A stretch of 23,232 bases of DNA from Muribaculaceae bacterium (GCA_022511505.1 JAFLTK010000228.1:1-23232); one strand, 5' to 3'. Shown: positions 12,119 to 19,321, counted from the stretch's first letter. Translations and numbers: made by a program. The notes: generated from the sequence alone by a model not told the origin.

Positions 12119-14311
12119 ATGTCATCTTCATTAAGATTTAAAGTTGTTGAAGAGGCGTTTTCGCGCAAAGCTGTGCCCGTGGAAATTCCCACAGAACGTC
12201 CTCAAGTTTATTATGGCGAAAAGGTGTTTGACCGTCGAAAGATGTTTGAATACCTGCCCAAGAAAACCTATCAGGCGCTTGTCGATGCTATCGACAACAA
12301 GAAGCCGCTGCCCCGCGACGTGGCCGACAGCGTCGCCGAGGGTATGAAACAATGGGCCATCGACAACGGTGCCCGCCACTACACCCACTGGTTCCAGCCG
12401 CTGACCGAGACCACTGCCGAGAAGCATGACGGCTTCATCGAGCATGACGGCAAGGGAGGCGTCGTCGAGGAGTTTTCAGGGAAACTTCTTGTGCAGCAGG
12501 AGCCTGACGCGTCGAGCTTCCCCAACGGCGGTATCCGCAACACTTTCGAGGCCCGTGGCTACTCGGCCTGGGACATTTCGTCGCCGGCGTTTTTGCTCGA
12601 CAACACCCTCTGTATCCCGACCATCTTTATTTCCTACACCGGCGAGTCGCTTGACTACAAGACGCCGCTGTTGCGCGCGCTGACCGCCGTTGACCATGCC
12701 GGCACTCGCGTTGCCCGCTATTTTGACCCCTCGGTCAGCCACGTTATTTCTTATCTTGGATGGGAGCAGGAATATTTCCTCGTCGACGAGGCTCTCTACT
12801 CGGCGCGCCCCGACCTTGTATTGACCGGCCGCACCCTCATGGGTCACGAAAGCGCTAAGAATCAGCAGCTTGAAGACCACTATTTTGGCGCCATCCCCTC
12901 GCGCGTCGAGGCGTTTATGCTCGACCTCGAGATCGAGTGCCACCGACTTGGCATCCCCGTCAGAACACGCCACAACGAGGTTGCCCCCAACCAGTTTGAA
13001 CTCGCGCCTATCTATGAGGAGACCAACCTTGCCAACGACCACAACATGCTGCTGATGTCGCTCATCAGCGAGGTTGCACGTCGCCACAATTTCCGCGCTC
13101 TGCTCCACGAGAAACCCTTTGCCGGCGTCAACGGCTCGGGCAAGCACAACAACTGGAGCCTTGGGACCGACAACGGCGCGATGCTTTTCTCGCCGGGCAA
13201 AACGCTGCTTGAAAACACCCGCTTTATTGCCTTTGTATCGGTTGTCATGGCCGCCGTCTATCGCCACAATGCGCTGCTGAAGGCGTCGATTATGTCGGCC
13301 ACCAACGCCCACCGTCTCGGCGCCAACGAGGCGCCCCCCGCCATCATCTCCATCTTTGCCGGCTCGCAACTCTCGGCCGTCATTGACCGCATCATCAAGA
13401 GCGACTCGGCCGACCTGCTCCCTATCGACGGCAAGCACGGCGTCAACCTTGACATCGCCTCCATTCCCGAGATTATGCTCGACAACACCGACCGCAACCG
13501 CACGTCGCCATTCGCCTTCACCGGCAACCGCTTTGAGTTCCGCGCCGTCGGCTCGAGTTCCAACTGCGGCTCGGCAATGATTGCGCTCAACACCGCCGTC
13601 GCCGAGCAGCTCAACCGCTTTGCCGACGCTGTCGACGCCCGCGTCGAGGCCGGCGAGGAGTTGAACCACGCCATCCTTGCCGTGGCCCGCGAGTTCCTTA
13701 TCGAGTCACAGGCAATCCACTTTGACGGCAACGGCTACAGCGACGAGTGGAAAGCCGAGGCACGCGAGCGCGGCCTCGACTGCGAGACGTCGGCCCCGCG
13801 CATCTTTGACGCCTATCTGTCTCAGGCATCGATAGATATGTTTGCCTCTACCGGCGTCATGACCAAGGTCGAGCTCGAGGCCCGCAACGAGGTCAAATGG
13901 GAAATGTACACCAAGAAAATCCAGATTGAGGCCCGTGTGCTCGGCGACCTGGCCATCAACCACATCATCCCCGTGGCCACCCGCTACCAGTCGGCCCTGC
14001 TCGACAATGTCTACAAGTTGCAGAACGTTTTCAGCAGCGAGCGCTGTCAGGAACTCGCCGCGCCTCAACTCGCTACCATCGAGGCGCTTGCCCGCCACAT
14101 CAAGGTCATCAAGGCCGAGGTAGCCAAGATGGTCGACGCCCGTCGCGAGGCTAACCGCATCACCGTCGAGCGCGAAAAGGCCATCGCCTACCATGACAAC
14201 GTCGCCCCCTGCATGGACACCATCCGCTACCACATCGACAAGCTCGAGCTGATGGTTGACAACGAAATCTGGCCCCTGCCCAAGTATCGCGAGTTGCTGT
14301 TTATCAGATAA
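12119..14311 (+). CDS. glnN: Glutamine synthetase type III
   Basis: The 730-residue enzyme has the size of GSIII proteins such as that of Bacteroides fragilis, far longer than GSI (~470 aa). It forms glutamine from glutamate, ammonia and ATP in the cytoplasm. Visible signatures are GWEQEYFLVDE (metal-binding Glu region), RTLMGHESAKNQQLEDHYFG, and HNEVAPNQFELAPIYEETN. Further on are FAGVNGSGKHNNWSLG (substrate and ammonia site), NEAPPAIISIF, and NRTSPFAFTGNRFEFRAVGSS (nucleotide and metal site). The start at 12119 gives MSSSLRFKVVEEAFSRK, the normal family N-terminus. An in-frame ORF extends 22 codons upstream but would add a hydrophobic segment that is not expected. Leader and promoter are described separately; nitrogen control at either level is plausible but not shown. 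Confidence 0.96.
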   Translation: MSSSLRFKVVEEAFSRKAVPVEIPTERPQVYYGEKVFDRRKMFEYLPKKTYQALVDAIDNKKPLPRDVADSVAEGMKQWAIDNGARHYTHWFQPLTETTAEKHDGFIEHDGKGGVVEEFSGKLLVQQEPDASSFPNGGIRNTFEARGYSAWDISSPAFLLDNTLCIPTIFISYTGESLDYKTPLLRALTAVDHAGTRVARYFDPSVSHVISYLGWEQEYFLVDEALYSARPDLVLTGRTLMGHESAKNQQLEDHYFGAIPSRVEAFMLDLEIECHRLGIPVRTRHNEVAPNQFELAPIYEETNLANDHNMLLMSLISEVARRHNFRALLHEKPFAGVNGSGKHNNWSLGTDNGAMLFSPGKTLLENTRFIAFVSVVMAAVYRHNALLKASIMSATNAHRLGANEAPPAIISIFAGSQLSAVIDRIIKSDSADLLPIDGKHGVNLDIASIPEIMLDNTDRNRTSPFAFTGNRFEFRAVGSSSNCGSAMIALNTAVAEQLNRFADAVDARVEAGEELNHAILAVAREFLIESQAIHFDGNGYSDEWKAEARERGLDCETSAPRIFDAYLSQASIDMFASTGVMTKVELEARNEVKWEMYTKKIQIEARVLGDLAINHIIPVATRYQSALLDNVYKLQNVFSSERCQELAAPQLATIEALARHIKVIKAEVAKMVDARREANRITVEREKAIAYHDNVAPCMDTIRYHIDKLELMVDNEIWPLPKYRELLFIR

Positions 14312-14341
14312 TTCTTTAGATTATTGGATAATGAGAACCGA

Positions 14342-14356
14342 CATCGCGTAGCGATG
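14342..14356. repeat. CATCGC-GTA-GCGATG palindrome after glnN
   Basis: CATCGC (14342-14347) and GCGATG (14351-14356) form a 6-bp hairpin with a 3-nt loop, matching the element at 4974-4988. The companion sequence GTGGAACGG of that element recurs inverted at 14419-14427. Confidence 0.5.
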
Positions 14357-14360
14357 ATTC

Positions 14361-14412
14361 TTTCAATAACCCCGTACATGCGAGCGCAGCGAGCGGTGCG
14401 GGGTTATTGAAA
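14361..14412. terminator. Long hairpin downstream of glnN, likely terminator or dispersed repeat
   Basis: TTTCAATAACCCCG (14361-14374) and CGGGGTTATTGAAA (14399-14412) are perfect 14-bp inverted copies, extendable by TAC with GTG. The loop is made of GCGAGC-type repeats. It lies 50 bp after the glnN stop. It probably stops or protects the glnN transcript. The unusual loop and flanking repeats suggest it belongs to a dispersed family. Confidence 0.55.
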
Positions 14413-14536
14413 TCAGTGCCGTTCCACGGCAAGCGTACAATAACAATGAGTTAGCACATGTTGATTGGAACATTTTTATGTGGCCGGTCGTAGTCTCCGC
14501 GATTTCAGATTGACAACAAAACAAATAAATAAAACA

Positions 14537-15664
14537 ATGAAAGCGTTGCTCTCTCTTCTGCTGATGATGGCCCCGCTACTCGGCAGAGCCTACACAATCA
14601 CTATCGTCGACGCCGGCGACCGCGCTCCCGTTGTCGGGGGCTCGGTCCTGGCGGACAACGGTATCATTGTCGGGTTCACCGACGGCGACGGCGCCATCGA
14701 TGTGACACTGAAAGATTTCCCGCTGTCAGTCCGTGGTCTCGGCTATGAAACGGCCACGGTTGCGACGGCCGCCGCCGGCGATACCATCGCGCTGACTCCG
14801 GCCGTCTATCTCCTGCAAGAACTCGACGTCAACCCCGCCGACCGCCCCGTCTCGCGAGTGCTCGCCTACTGCCGCGAATACTCGACCGGCGCCACGGCGA
14901 CCGACACCATGCAGCTCTACAGCGAGTATATGCTCGAATTTTTCAATGCTGCCGACGGCGTCAAAGGCTTCAACAAATCCCACCGCCACGCCGCCACCCG
15001 CGCCATGCGCCGCTACGGCCGATTGGCCAACAATGCCGGGCTCGACAGCGTCCTCTGCCCAACCGACGACGATGACATCAGCATGCTCGCCTTTGCCCCG
15101 ATGATGGTAGCCTTTCCGTTCAAAAACCTGCGCGAGACCGATTCAATCGGCAACGGCCTTTGCATGACCGATACCGTCCCCGGCAAGTACGGGCCATTGC
15201 TCGTCTGCCGCAAGAACAGTAATCTCTATACGCTTGATTATGACGGCCTTGCAGAATATAAGGACCACACATGGACGCCGTGGTTCTTTAAAATGTTTGG
15301 TCTGACGATGGAGATGCAGAAAGCCGACCGACGTCTGGCCTACGCCGTCAACGACCGCGGCCGCTATACTCCGGCCGACTTTGTTATGGGCGCCTACAAT
15401 ATCCGCGTGCTCGGTCGGGGACGAGTGTTGAAGAAAATCCTCGGCATCAAAAGCGACATCCTAATTGACTGTTTAATCGAACTTTACCCCGTCGAAATCG
15501 AATACCTGACCGTCGACGAATACCGCGAAATCAAGAAAGACTACAAGCACCGCGAGGCCGACTTTGCCTACCCCGCCACCGTCATGCCGCTGCCGGGGTC
15601 AGTTGCCGGGCTCGTCGACCGCGTCGCCACCGGCGTGACCGATGCCGGCGTCGGCGACCGCTGA
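14537..15664 (+). CDS. Exported protein with carboxypeptidase-regulatory-like domain
   Basis: The 375-residue product has a signal peptide (MKALLSLLLMMAPLLGRAYT, cleavage near 18). A beta-sandwich of the carboxypeptidase-regulatory-like type follows (about 20-97; VVGGSVLADNGIIVGFTDGDG and a PLSVRGLGYET strand). The remaining ~270 residues are unrecognised, with Tyr- and Glu-rich helices. The start at 14537 was preferred to an in-frame TTG at 14465 because it puts the signal peptide at the N-terminus. The last ~22 codons, ending in TDAGVGDR, lie in the left copy of the phoH 3'-end repeat. They therefore overlap the convergent DUF4276 gene by 66 bp, so both strands are coding there. The function is unknown; the domain occurs in periplasmic and surface proteins of Bacteroidota. 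Confidence 0.8.
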   Translation: MKALLSLLLMMAPLLGRAYTITIVDAGDRAPVVGGSVLADNGIIVGFTDGDGAIDVTLKDFPLSVRGLGYETATVATAAAGDTIALTPAVYLLQELDVNPADRPVSRVLAYCREYSTGATATDTMQLYSEYMLEFFNAADGVKGFNKSHRHAATRAMRRYGRLANNAGLDSVLCPTDDDDISMLAFAPMMVAFPFKNLRETDSIGNGLCMTDTVPGKYGPLLVCRKNSNLYTLDYDGLAEYKDHTWTPWFFKMFGLTMEMQKADRRLAYAVNDRGRYTPADFVMGAYNIRVLGRGRVLKKILGIKSDILIDCLIELYPVEIEYLTVDEYREIKKDYKHREADFAYPATVMPLPGSVAGLVDRVATGVTDAGVGDR

Positions 15665-15675
15665 GCGCGCCTCGT
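15598..15675 (-). repeat. Left direct repeat of the phoH 3' end
   Basis: Bases 15598-15650 are identical to 17617-17669 (53 bp, offset 2019). 15651-15675 then match 17706-17730 apart from single-base differences. The left copy lacks 36 bp that are present in the right copy; the missing part is internally repetitive (GGCAGTGTCGG occurs twice). The repeat encodes the C-terminus of the DUF4276 protein on the minus strand and the C-terminus of the 14537-15664 protein on the plus strand. Confidence 0.9.
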
Positions 15676-16354
15676 CGCCACTAATTATCTTGTCAGTAAA
15701 AGTTCTCAACTCTCGGTCTTTACACATTAGATCGGTAGGGTTCAGATGTGCTATAATACCGGGAGCATGCCGCAATTTGCCATATTTTAAATCGCGGACC
15801 TTGCCTGATGAGCTCCTTTTTGCTTTCTCCTGTGGAGCAAATACTTGTCGCAAAATTACGCTCATCAAAAATGAAGCTTTTTGTTGCAAGTGCTCGATAT
15901 CCTTGCCTTTGATAGACGGATGTTCAGTTAGCGGGCGGTTCTGTCCGGGCTTACGTGATAGATTCTCGTCCTCGGCCCAGAGTTCAATGGCCTCAGGTTG
16001 TTTTAGAAACCATGCCTCCATTTCCTGTATCCAGAAGTGTACATGGTTTGCCTTGTCAGAGGGCATCACTATTCCATCATCCATAAGGCTTTTGAACCAT
16101 TCGTCCCTTAACTCAGGCCTACGGTCAAGATCTACATATAAATAACTTTCCTCATTATCAATAGCATTGATAAACTGCTTGGCGGCCTCCTTATATCCTG
16201 AGCATTTCTTTACTACAATGCTGATGTCATCACGGTTTAAAGCGCGTCGCATAAAGCGGTTTAGTTCCTCACGTAAAGCTTCGGAATTATTGATAGTAGT
16301 GGCATCATCATTTCCGTTGATTACACCACCCTCTACATATACATTTACTACCAT
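15599..16354 (-). CDS. DUF4276 (TOPRIM-like) protein with a PhoH-derived tail
   Basis: The 251-residue product has TOPRIM-like acidic motifs: VYVEGG near the N-terminus (E8) and YLYVDLD (D75, D77). A HFWIQEMEAWFLKQPEAIE segment (106-124) is typical of DUF4276 proteins. TOPRIM domains cleave or transfer DNA strands using Mg2+. Partnered with an ABC/OLD-like ATPase, such proteins are suspected to be the nuclease of anti-phage systems, comparable with OLD, AbiL or RloA-RloB pairs. The start overlaps the ATPase stop by 7 bp, so translation is coupled. Residues 227-251 (DEARSAVADAGIGHAGGDAV and on) are not family sequence: they are a copy of the PhoH C-terminal tail in the same frame, including the stop codon. 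Confidence 0.7.
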   Translation of the reverse strand: MVVNVYVEGGVINGNDDATTINNSEALREELNRFMRRALNRDDISIVVKKCSGYKEAAKQFINAIDNEESYLYVDLDRRPELRDEWFKSLMDDGIVMPSDKANHVHFWIQEMEAWFLKQPEAIELWAEDENLSRKPGQNRPLTEHPSIKGKDIEHLQQKASFLMSVILRQVFAPQEKAKRSSSGKVRDLKYGKLRHAPGIIAHLNPTDLMCKDRELRTFTDKIISGDEARSAVADAGIGHAGGDAVDEPGN

Positions 16355-17550
16355 CTTTTGCCGCCAATCTCACCGTTCAACCATAACTGACCCGGAAGCA
16401 ACTCGCCCTCACGATTATTGAAATCGTCCTCGCTGTAGCGTTTAATTTGTGTCTCGTTTCGGTCGTTTTTCTCAAATACCAGTATGTCATCAAGTTCAAA
16501 CGCATTAAGCAAGAGTGCTGAATGGGTTGCCACGATAATCTGTGATGTCTTGGCCGCGCTCTTCATCATCTTTGCTACCGAGCGAATCATGTCGGGATGC
16601 AGACACGATTCAGGTTCATCAATATTAATAAGAGAGCCTCTGTTTGGATTGAGAAAGATGCTCAACAAAAGCATATACTTCAATGTGCCGTCTGATATAT
16701 GGAGGGCATCAATGGCATGTGACAAATTTTTCTCGCGAAGGGATAGATACAACCTACTGCCAAAAACGTTATAACCGATACCTGTGAAATTGGGATTTAT
16801 GTCACTTAAACATTCCATGATCTTCTCATAACGGAACGTGTGATTGTTATGTAGATTGTTCAATAACTGGCTTAAGTTCTCGCCGGTGTCTGTCAGCCGT
16901 TTAACATCATCGGCCTCGGCCGGCTGACGCACTTTGTCAAAATTAAACTTGGAATACCCGGCGACAGCCTTTATGGCCTCTCTAACGACGAAAGATGGCA
17001 AATATCGTTGTGGATCGGTTATCTGTCTAAGTACTAATTCCTGAGCTGACAGCATGCCGGCAGCATATTTTTCCACTGCGATACCATCGTCTGTGCGAAC
17101 CGAGATTTGGCCGGCTCCATTATGAAACTCCAGATAAATAAACCTCTTTTTCTTCCCTTTGTTATCCTCTGAATAAAGCGTTTCACAGAGGGAGTAACTT
17201 GTACCGTCTCCGATAGGAAATACCGTTATCTTGTAATATACATCCTTTTTAAAAGGAGAAGCGGGGACAAGTTTCTTCAAAACATCGGCATCAAAAACAT
17301 ACGTTAAACTGAAGCAATCGGGCTTTTGCTCGCCACAGGCATTAACAATGGCGTTGTATGTTCCCCATTGTCGGAACAGCGGGGCTAAGCCGGCACCGGC
17401 AATGCCCTCATACAGCAAAGTAATGGCATTTAAGAAAGAGGTCTTCCCGCTGCCATTAATACCCACAAGGATGTTAACTCCGGGGTTCAATTTGATTGTG
17501 TGCTCTCCCCTAAAGGAGAAGAAGTCACGGATAATTAGTTCTTTTATCAT
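16348..17550 (-). CDS. AAA/ABC-type ATPase, OLD/RecF-like, probable defence component
   Basis: The 400-residue cytoplasmic ATPase carries all nucleotide-binding elements of the AAA_21/OLD-like ABC ATPases. Walker A is GINGSGKT (30-37, K36). An ABC-like signature ISDGTLKY is at 285-292. Walker B is LINIDEPE (307-314, D311/E312), followed by a D-loop-like CLHPD, and the switch His343 is in ATHSALLL. The N-terminal IRDFFSFRGEHTIKL strand pair is typical of SMC/RecF-type proteins. There is no nuclease domain in the same chain, and the TOPRIM-like partner is encoded immediately downstream with a 7-bp overlap. Such pairs probably sense phage or damaged DNA and activate the nuclease. No convincing TTTG/TAnnTTTG promoter was found in the 66 bp between its start and the right repeat, so read-through from phoH is possible. 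Confidence 0.88.
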   Translation of the reverse strand: MIKELIIRDFFSFRGEHTIKLNPGVNILVGINGSGKTSFLNAITLLYEGIAGAGLAPLFRQWGTYNAIVNACGEQKPDCFSLTYVFDADVLKKLVPASPFKKDVYYKITVFPIGDGTSYSLCETLYSEDNKGKKKRFIYLEFHNGAGQISVRTDDGIAVEKYAAGMLSAQELVLRQITDPQRYLPSFVVREAIKAVAGYSKFNFDKVRQPAEADDVKRLTDTGENLSQLLNNLHNNHTFRYEKIMECLSDINPNFTGIGYNVFGSRLYLSLREKNLSHAIDALHISDGTLKYMLLLSIFLNPNRGSLINIDEPESCLHPDMIRSVAKMMKSAAKTSQIIVATHSALLLNAFELDDILVFEKNDRNETQIKRYSEDDFNNREGELLPGQLWLNGEIGGKRW

Positions 17551-17616
17551 AAGATAACAAATATTTCGTCAGTGAGCTGATTAAAGCCACCCAAATTAAA
17601 TTACAATTTAGCCGCC

Positions 17617-17730
17617 GTCAGTTGCCGGGCTCGTCGACCGCGTCGCCACCGGCGTGACCGATGCCGGCGCTGGCGGCAGTGTCGGAGTCGGCGTCGGAGG
17701 CAGTGTCGGCGACGGCTGAGCGCGCCTCGT
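17617..17730 (-). repeat. Right direct repeat: the 3' end of phoH
   Basis: Encodes the last ~37 residues of PhoH. It matches the left copy at 15598-15675 except for an internal 36-bp (12-codon) segment, itself composed of Asp/Ser/Ala codons with a repeated GGCAGTGTCGG. The extra segment keeps the reading frame on both strands. Confidence 0.9.
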
Positions 17731-18661
17731 TGTCGTGGCGCTCGTAGGCCTCGACGATGCGCTGAACCAGCGGATGGCGAACGATGTCTTTCTTGCCAAA
17801 CTCCACGCGGCCAATGCCTTGCACGCCCTTGAGCACCCTCAACGCCATGACCAGACCCGACGACGTTGAGCGCGGCAGGTCAATCTGGGTCACGTCGCCC
17901 GTGATTATCATCTTGGCGTTCATGCCAAGGCGCGTCAGGAACATCTTAATCTGGTGGGTAGTAGTGTTTTGCGCCTCGTCGAGGATGATGATGGCGTCGT
18001 TGAGCGTTCGGCCGCGCATGAACGCGAGCGGTGCAATCTGAATGACGTTGCTTTCCATGTATTCCTTGAGTTTGACCGCCGGAATCATATCCTCGAGCGC
18101 GTCATAGAGCGGCTGCAGATAGGGGTCGATTTTGTCCTTCATGTCGCCGGGGAGAAATCCGAGTTTTTCGCCGGCCTCTACCGCCGGGCGCGACAGGATT
18201 ATCTTGCGGACTTCCTTGTTTTTCAACGCCTTGACAGCCAGCGCGATGGCGATATAGGTTTTGCCCGTGCCGGCGGGGCCGAGGGCAAAGGTCAGGTCGT
18301 TGCGTGAGAACGTCTCGACGAGGAGTTGCTGATTGGGCGTGCGACCGCTGATGGGCTTGCCGTTGACGCCATAGATGATGACGTCGTCGCGCTTAATCTC
18401 GCGCGGACCGTCGCCGCGAACGATGTCGAGAATGACATCCTCGGTCAACTTGTTGTATTTGCTGCAATACTCCTCCAATTGCTTGATTTTGCGCTCAAAA
18501 GCGGCCGTCTCGGCGTCGTCGCCAATGACCTTGATGACCGAGCCCCGCGCCGCCATGCGCAGTTTAGGGAACAGCGTTCTGATGAGCGACATATTGCTGT
18601 TGTTGACCCCATAGAAATTTACCGGGTCGACACTGTCGATGATGATGATGCGTTCTATCAT
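17618..18661 (-). CDS. phoH: PhoH family ATPase
   Basis: A 347-residue cytoplasmic P-loop ATPase of the PhoH/YbeZ family, thought to act in RNA metabolism as a putative helicase or partner of the endonuclease YbeY. An N-terminal KH-like region (about 20-85) precedes Walker A GPAGTGKT (128-135). The family block SRPAVEAGEKLGFLPGDMKD is at 157-176, Walker B IIILDEAQN at 224-232, and a TGDVTQIDLPR box at 254-264. The start at 18661 avoids a 35-codon extension that would run into the upstream DUF4491 gene. The last ~37 residues (from NEARSAVAD) are a low-complexity Asp/Ser/Ala/Gly tail that is not part of the PhoH fold and is duplicated at 15598-15675. It lies 47 bp after the DUF4491 gene and is probably co-transcribed. 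Confidence 0.94.
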   Translation of the reverse strand: MIERIIIIDSVDPVNFYGVNNSNMSLIRTLFPKLRMAARGSVIKVIGDDAETAAFERKIKQLEEYCSKYNKLTEDVILDIVRGDGPREIKRDDVIIYGVNGKPISGRTPNQQLLVETFSRNDLTFALGPAGTGKTYIAIALAVKALKNKEVRKIILSRPAVEAGEKLGFLPGDMKDKIDPYLQPLYDALEDMIPAVKLKEYMESNVIQIAPLAFMRGRTLNDAIIILDEAQNTTTHQIKMFLTRLGMNAKMIITGDVTQIDLPRSTSSGLVMALRVLKGVQGIGRVEFGKKDIVRHPLVQRIVEAYERHDNEARSAVADTASDADSDTAASAGIGHAGGDAVDEPGN

Positions 18662-18708
18662 TCTGGGAAATCGTTGGGATAAAGGTGGAGTTACTCTGTT
18701 AACAACTT

Positions 18709-19050
18709 TTAGCGCCGGTTGGTTGACCCGGGGGTCTTCTGTCGGCGAGGATTGGCCGGAAACCATCCGCGGGCCACGCGTTGCTCCTGCTCAAACACCT
18801 CTTTTATAGACCATAACGCCGAGAACCCGACAACGCCCGCTACCGTCGACAGCAACGTGTCGCTGACCGTAAACGACACCGCGCCCGCCGCGACGCCAAG
18901 CAGCAGGAAGCCCCACCAGCACCCCGTGCCCAGATAATACTCAGCCTTAATGACGATAGGGTGGAAGAGCCCGATAATCAGGAACGTACACGCCCCGATG
19001 ACCAGCCCAAGCAACCCGTGGTCTTGAAGATATATTGTCAATTCACTCAT
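18709..19050 (-). CDS. DUF4491 family small membrane protein
   Basis: A 113-residue protein with three hydrophobic segments (about 12-31, 45-62 and 66-82). It carries the pattern of DUF4491: LIIGLFHPIVIKAEYYLGTGCWW in the first half and SALWSIKEVFEQEQRVARGWFP at the end. It should sit in the inner membrane; the family has no known function and is common in Bacteroidales. The start at 19050 was chosen because the segment upstream of that Met is untypical and overlaps the -7 box (TAAATTTG, minus strand, 19072-19079). It is the first gene of the transcript that includes phoH. Confidence 0.85.
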   Translation of the reverse strand: MSELTIYLQDHGLLGLVIGACTFLIIGLFHPIVIKAEYYLGTGCWWGFLLLGVAAGAVSFTVSDTLLSTVAGVVGFSALWSIKEVFEQEQRVARGWFPANPRRQKTPGSTNRR

Positions 19051-19071
19051 ATTTCTTATAATATTAGACCG

Positions 19072-19102
19072 CAAATTTACAAAATTCCCCGAAAATACCA
19101 AC
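19072..19102 (-). promoter_or_regulatory. Promoter of the DUF4491-phoH transcript
   Basis: On the minus strand, GTTG (19102-19099), 19 nt, then TAAATTTG (19079-19072). The -7 box is exact and the -33 differs at one base. The leader is about 15-20 nt. Confidence 0.65.
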
Positions 19103-19130
19103 GCCGCCGCGACATGTCGTTGCCCTCCAC

Positions 19131-19154
19131 GTGACGAGGAGGTCCACCTCCTCG
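19131..19154 (+). repeat. REP-like element, GTRA family, plus orientation
   Basis: GTGA (19131-19134) is followed directly by the palindrome CGAGGAGGT-CC-ACCTCCTCG (19135-19154). It is the intact form of the palindromes that bound the 160-bp units at 10902 and 11701. Confidence 0.75.
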
Positions 19155-19176
19155 TTCATCAGCAAATGCCGCCGCC

Positions 19177-19200
19177 GTAGGGACGCGACATGTCGCGTCC
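19177..19200 (+). repeat. REP-like element, GTAG family, plus orientation
   Basis: GTAG (19177-19180) is followed directly by a perfect 20-bp palindrome, GGACGCGACATGTCGCGTCC (19181-19200). A partial relative, CGACATGTCG, lies at 19110-19119. Confidence 0.8.
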
Positions 19201-19234
19201 GCATAATCCGGTGATGTTCAGTGTATTGACACGT

Positions 19235-19258
19235 GGACGCGATGTATCGCGTCCCTAC
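19235..19258 (-). repeat. REP-like element, GTAG family, minus orientation
   Basis: The palindrome GGACGCGAT-GT-ATCGCGTCC (19235-19254) is followed by CTAC (19255-19258), so it reads GTAG + palindrome on the minus strand. It forms an inverted pair with 19177-19200. Confidence 0.8.
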
Positions 19259-19297
19259 CGTGTGTCACGGCAAGTCGGCACGGCATTTGATACCCCA

Positions 19298-19321
19298 CGA
19301 GGAGCAGGAGCTCCTCGTCAC
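19298..19321 (-). repeat. REP-like element, GTRA family, minus orientation
   Basis: The palindrome CGAGGAGC...GCTCCTCG (19298-19317) is followed by TCAC (19318-19321), so it reads GTGA + palindrome on the minus strand. It forms the outer inverted pair with 19131-19154. Confidence 0.75.

Larger units (their letters stand above)
15598..17730 (-). mobile_element. Candidate two-gene defence islet inserted at the 3' end of phoH
   Basis: An OLD-like ATPase gene and a DUF4276 gene, both AT-richer than their neighbours, sit between direct repeats of the last codons of phoH. This is the layout left by integration at a gene's 3' end, where the target gene is restored by one repeat copy and the displaced end remains at the far side. 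There is no integrase, transposase or terminal inverted repeat inside, so mobility would need help in trans. Otherwise the islet may have entered by homologous or microhomology recombination. Confidence 0.5.

Noticed and set aside
12476..13669. 397-codon ORF on the minus strand inside glnN
   Set aside because: It is antisense to a fully convincing glutamine synthetase gene, and the translation has no recognisable domain. Long shadow ORFs are expected in GC-rich codons.
14465..14536. Upstream TTG start for the carboxypeptidase-regulatory-like protein
   Set aside because: It would bury the signal peptide 24 residues into the protein.
15598..17730. Classical transposon or IS insertion at phoH
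   Set aside because: There is no transposase and no terminal inverted repeat, and the flanking repeats are coding sequence of the host gene and far too long for a typical target-site duplication.
18662..18766. 35-codon N-terminal extension of PhoH
   Set aside because: It overlaps the DUF4491 gene, and its sequence is unlike the PhoH family; MIERIIIIDS at 18661 is a better start.
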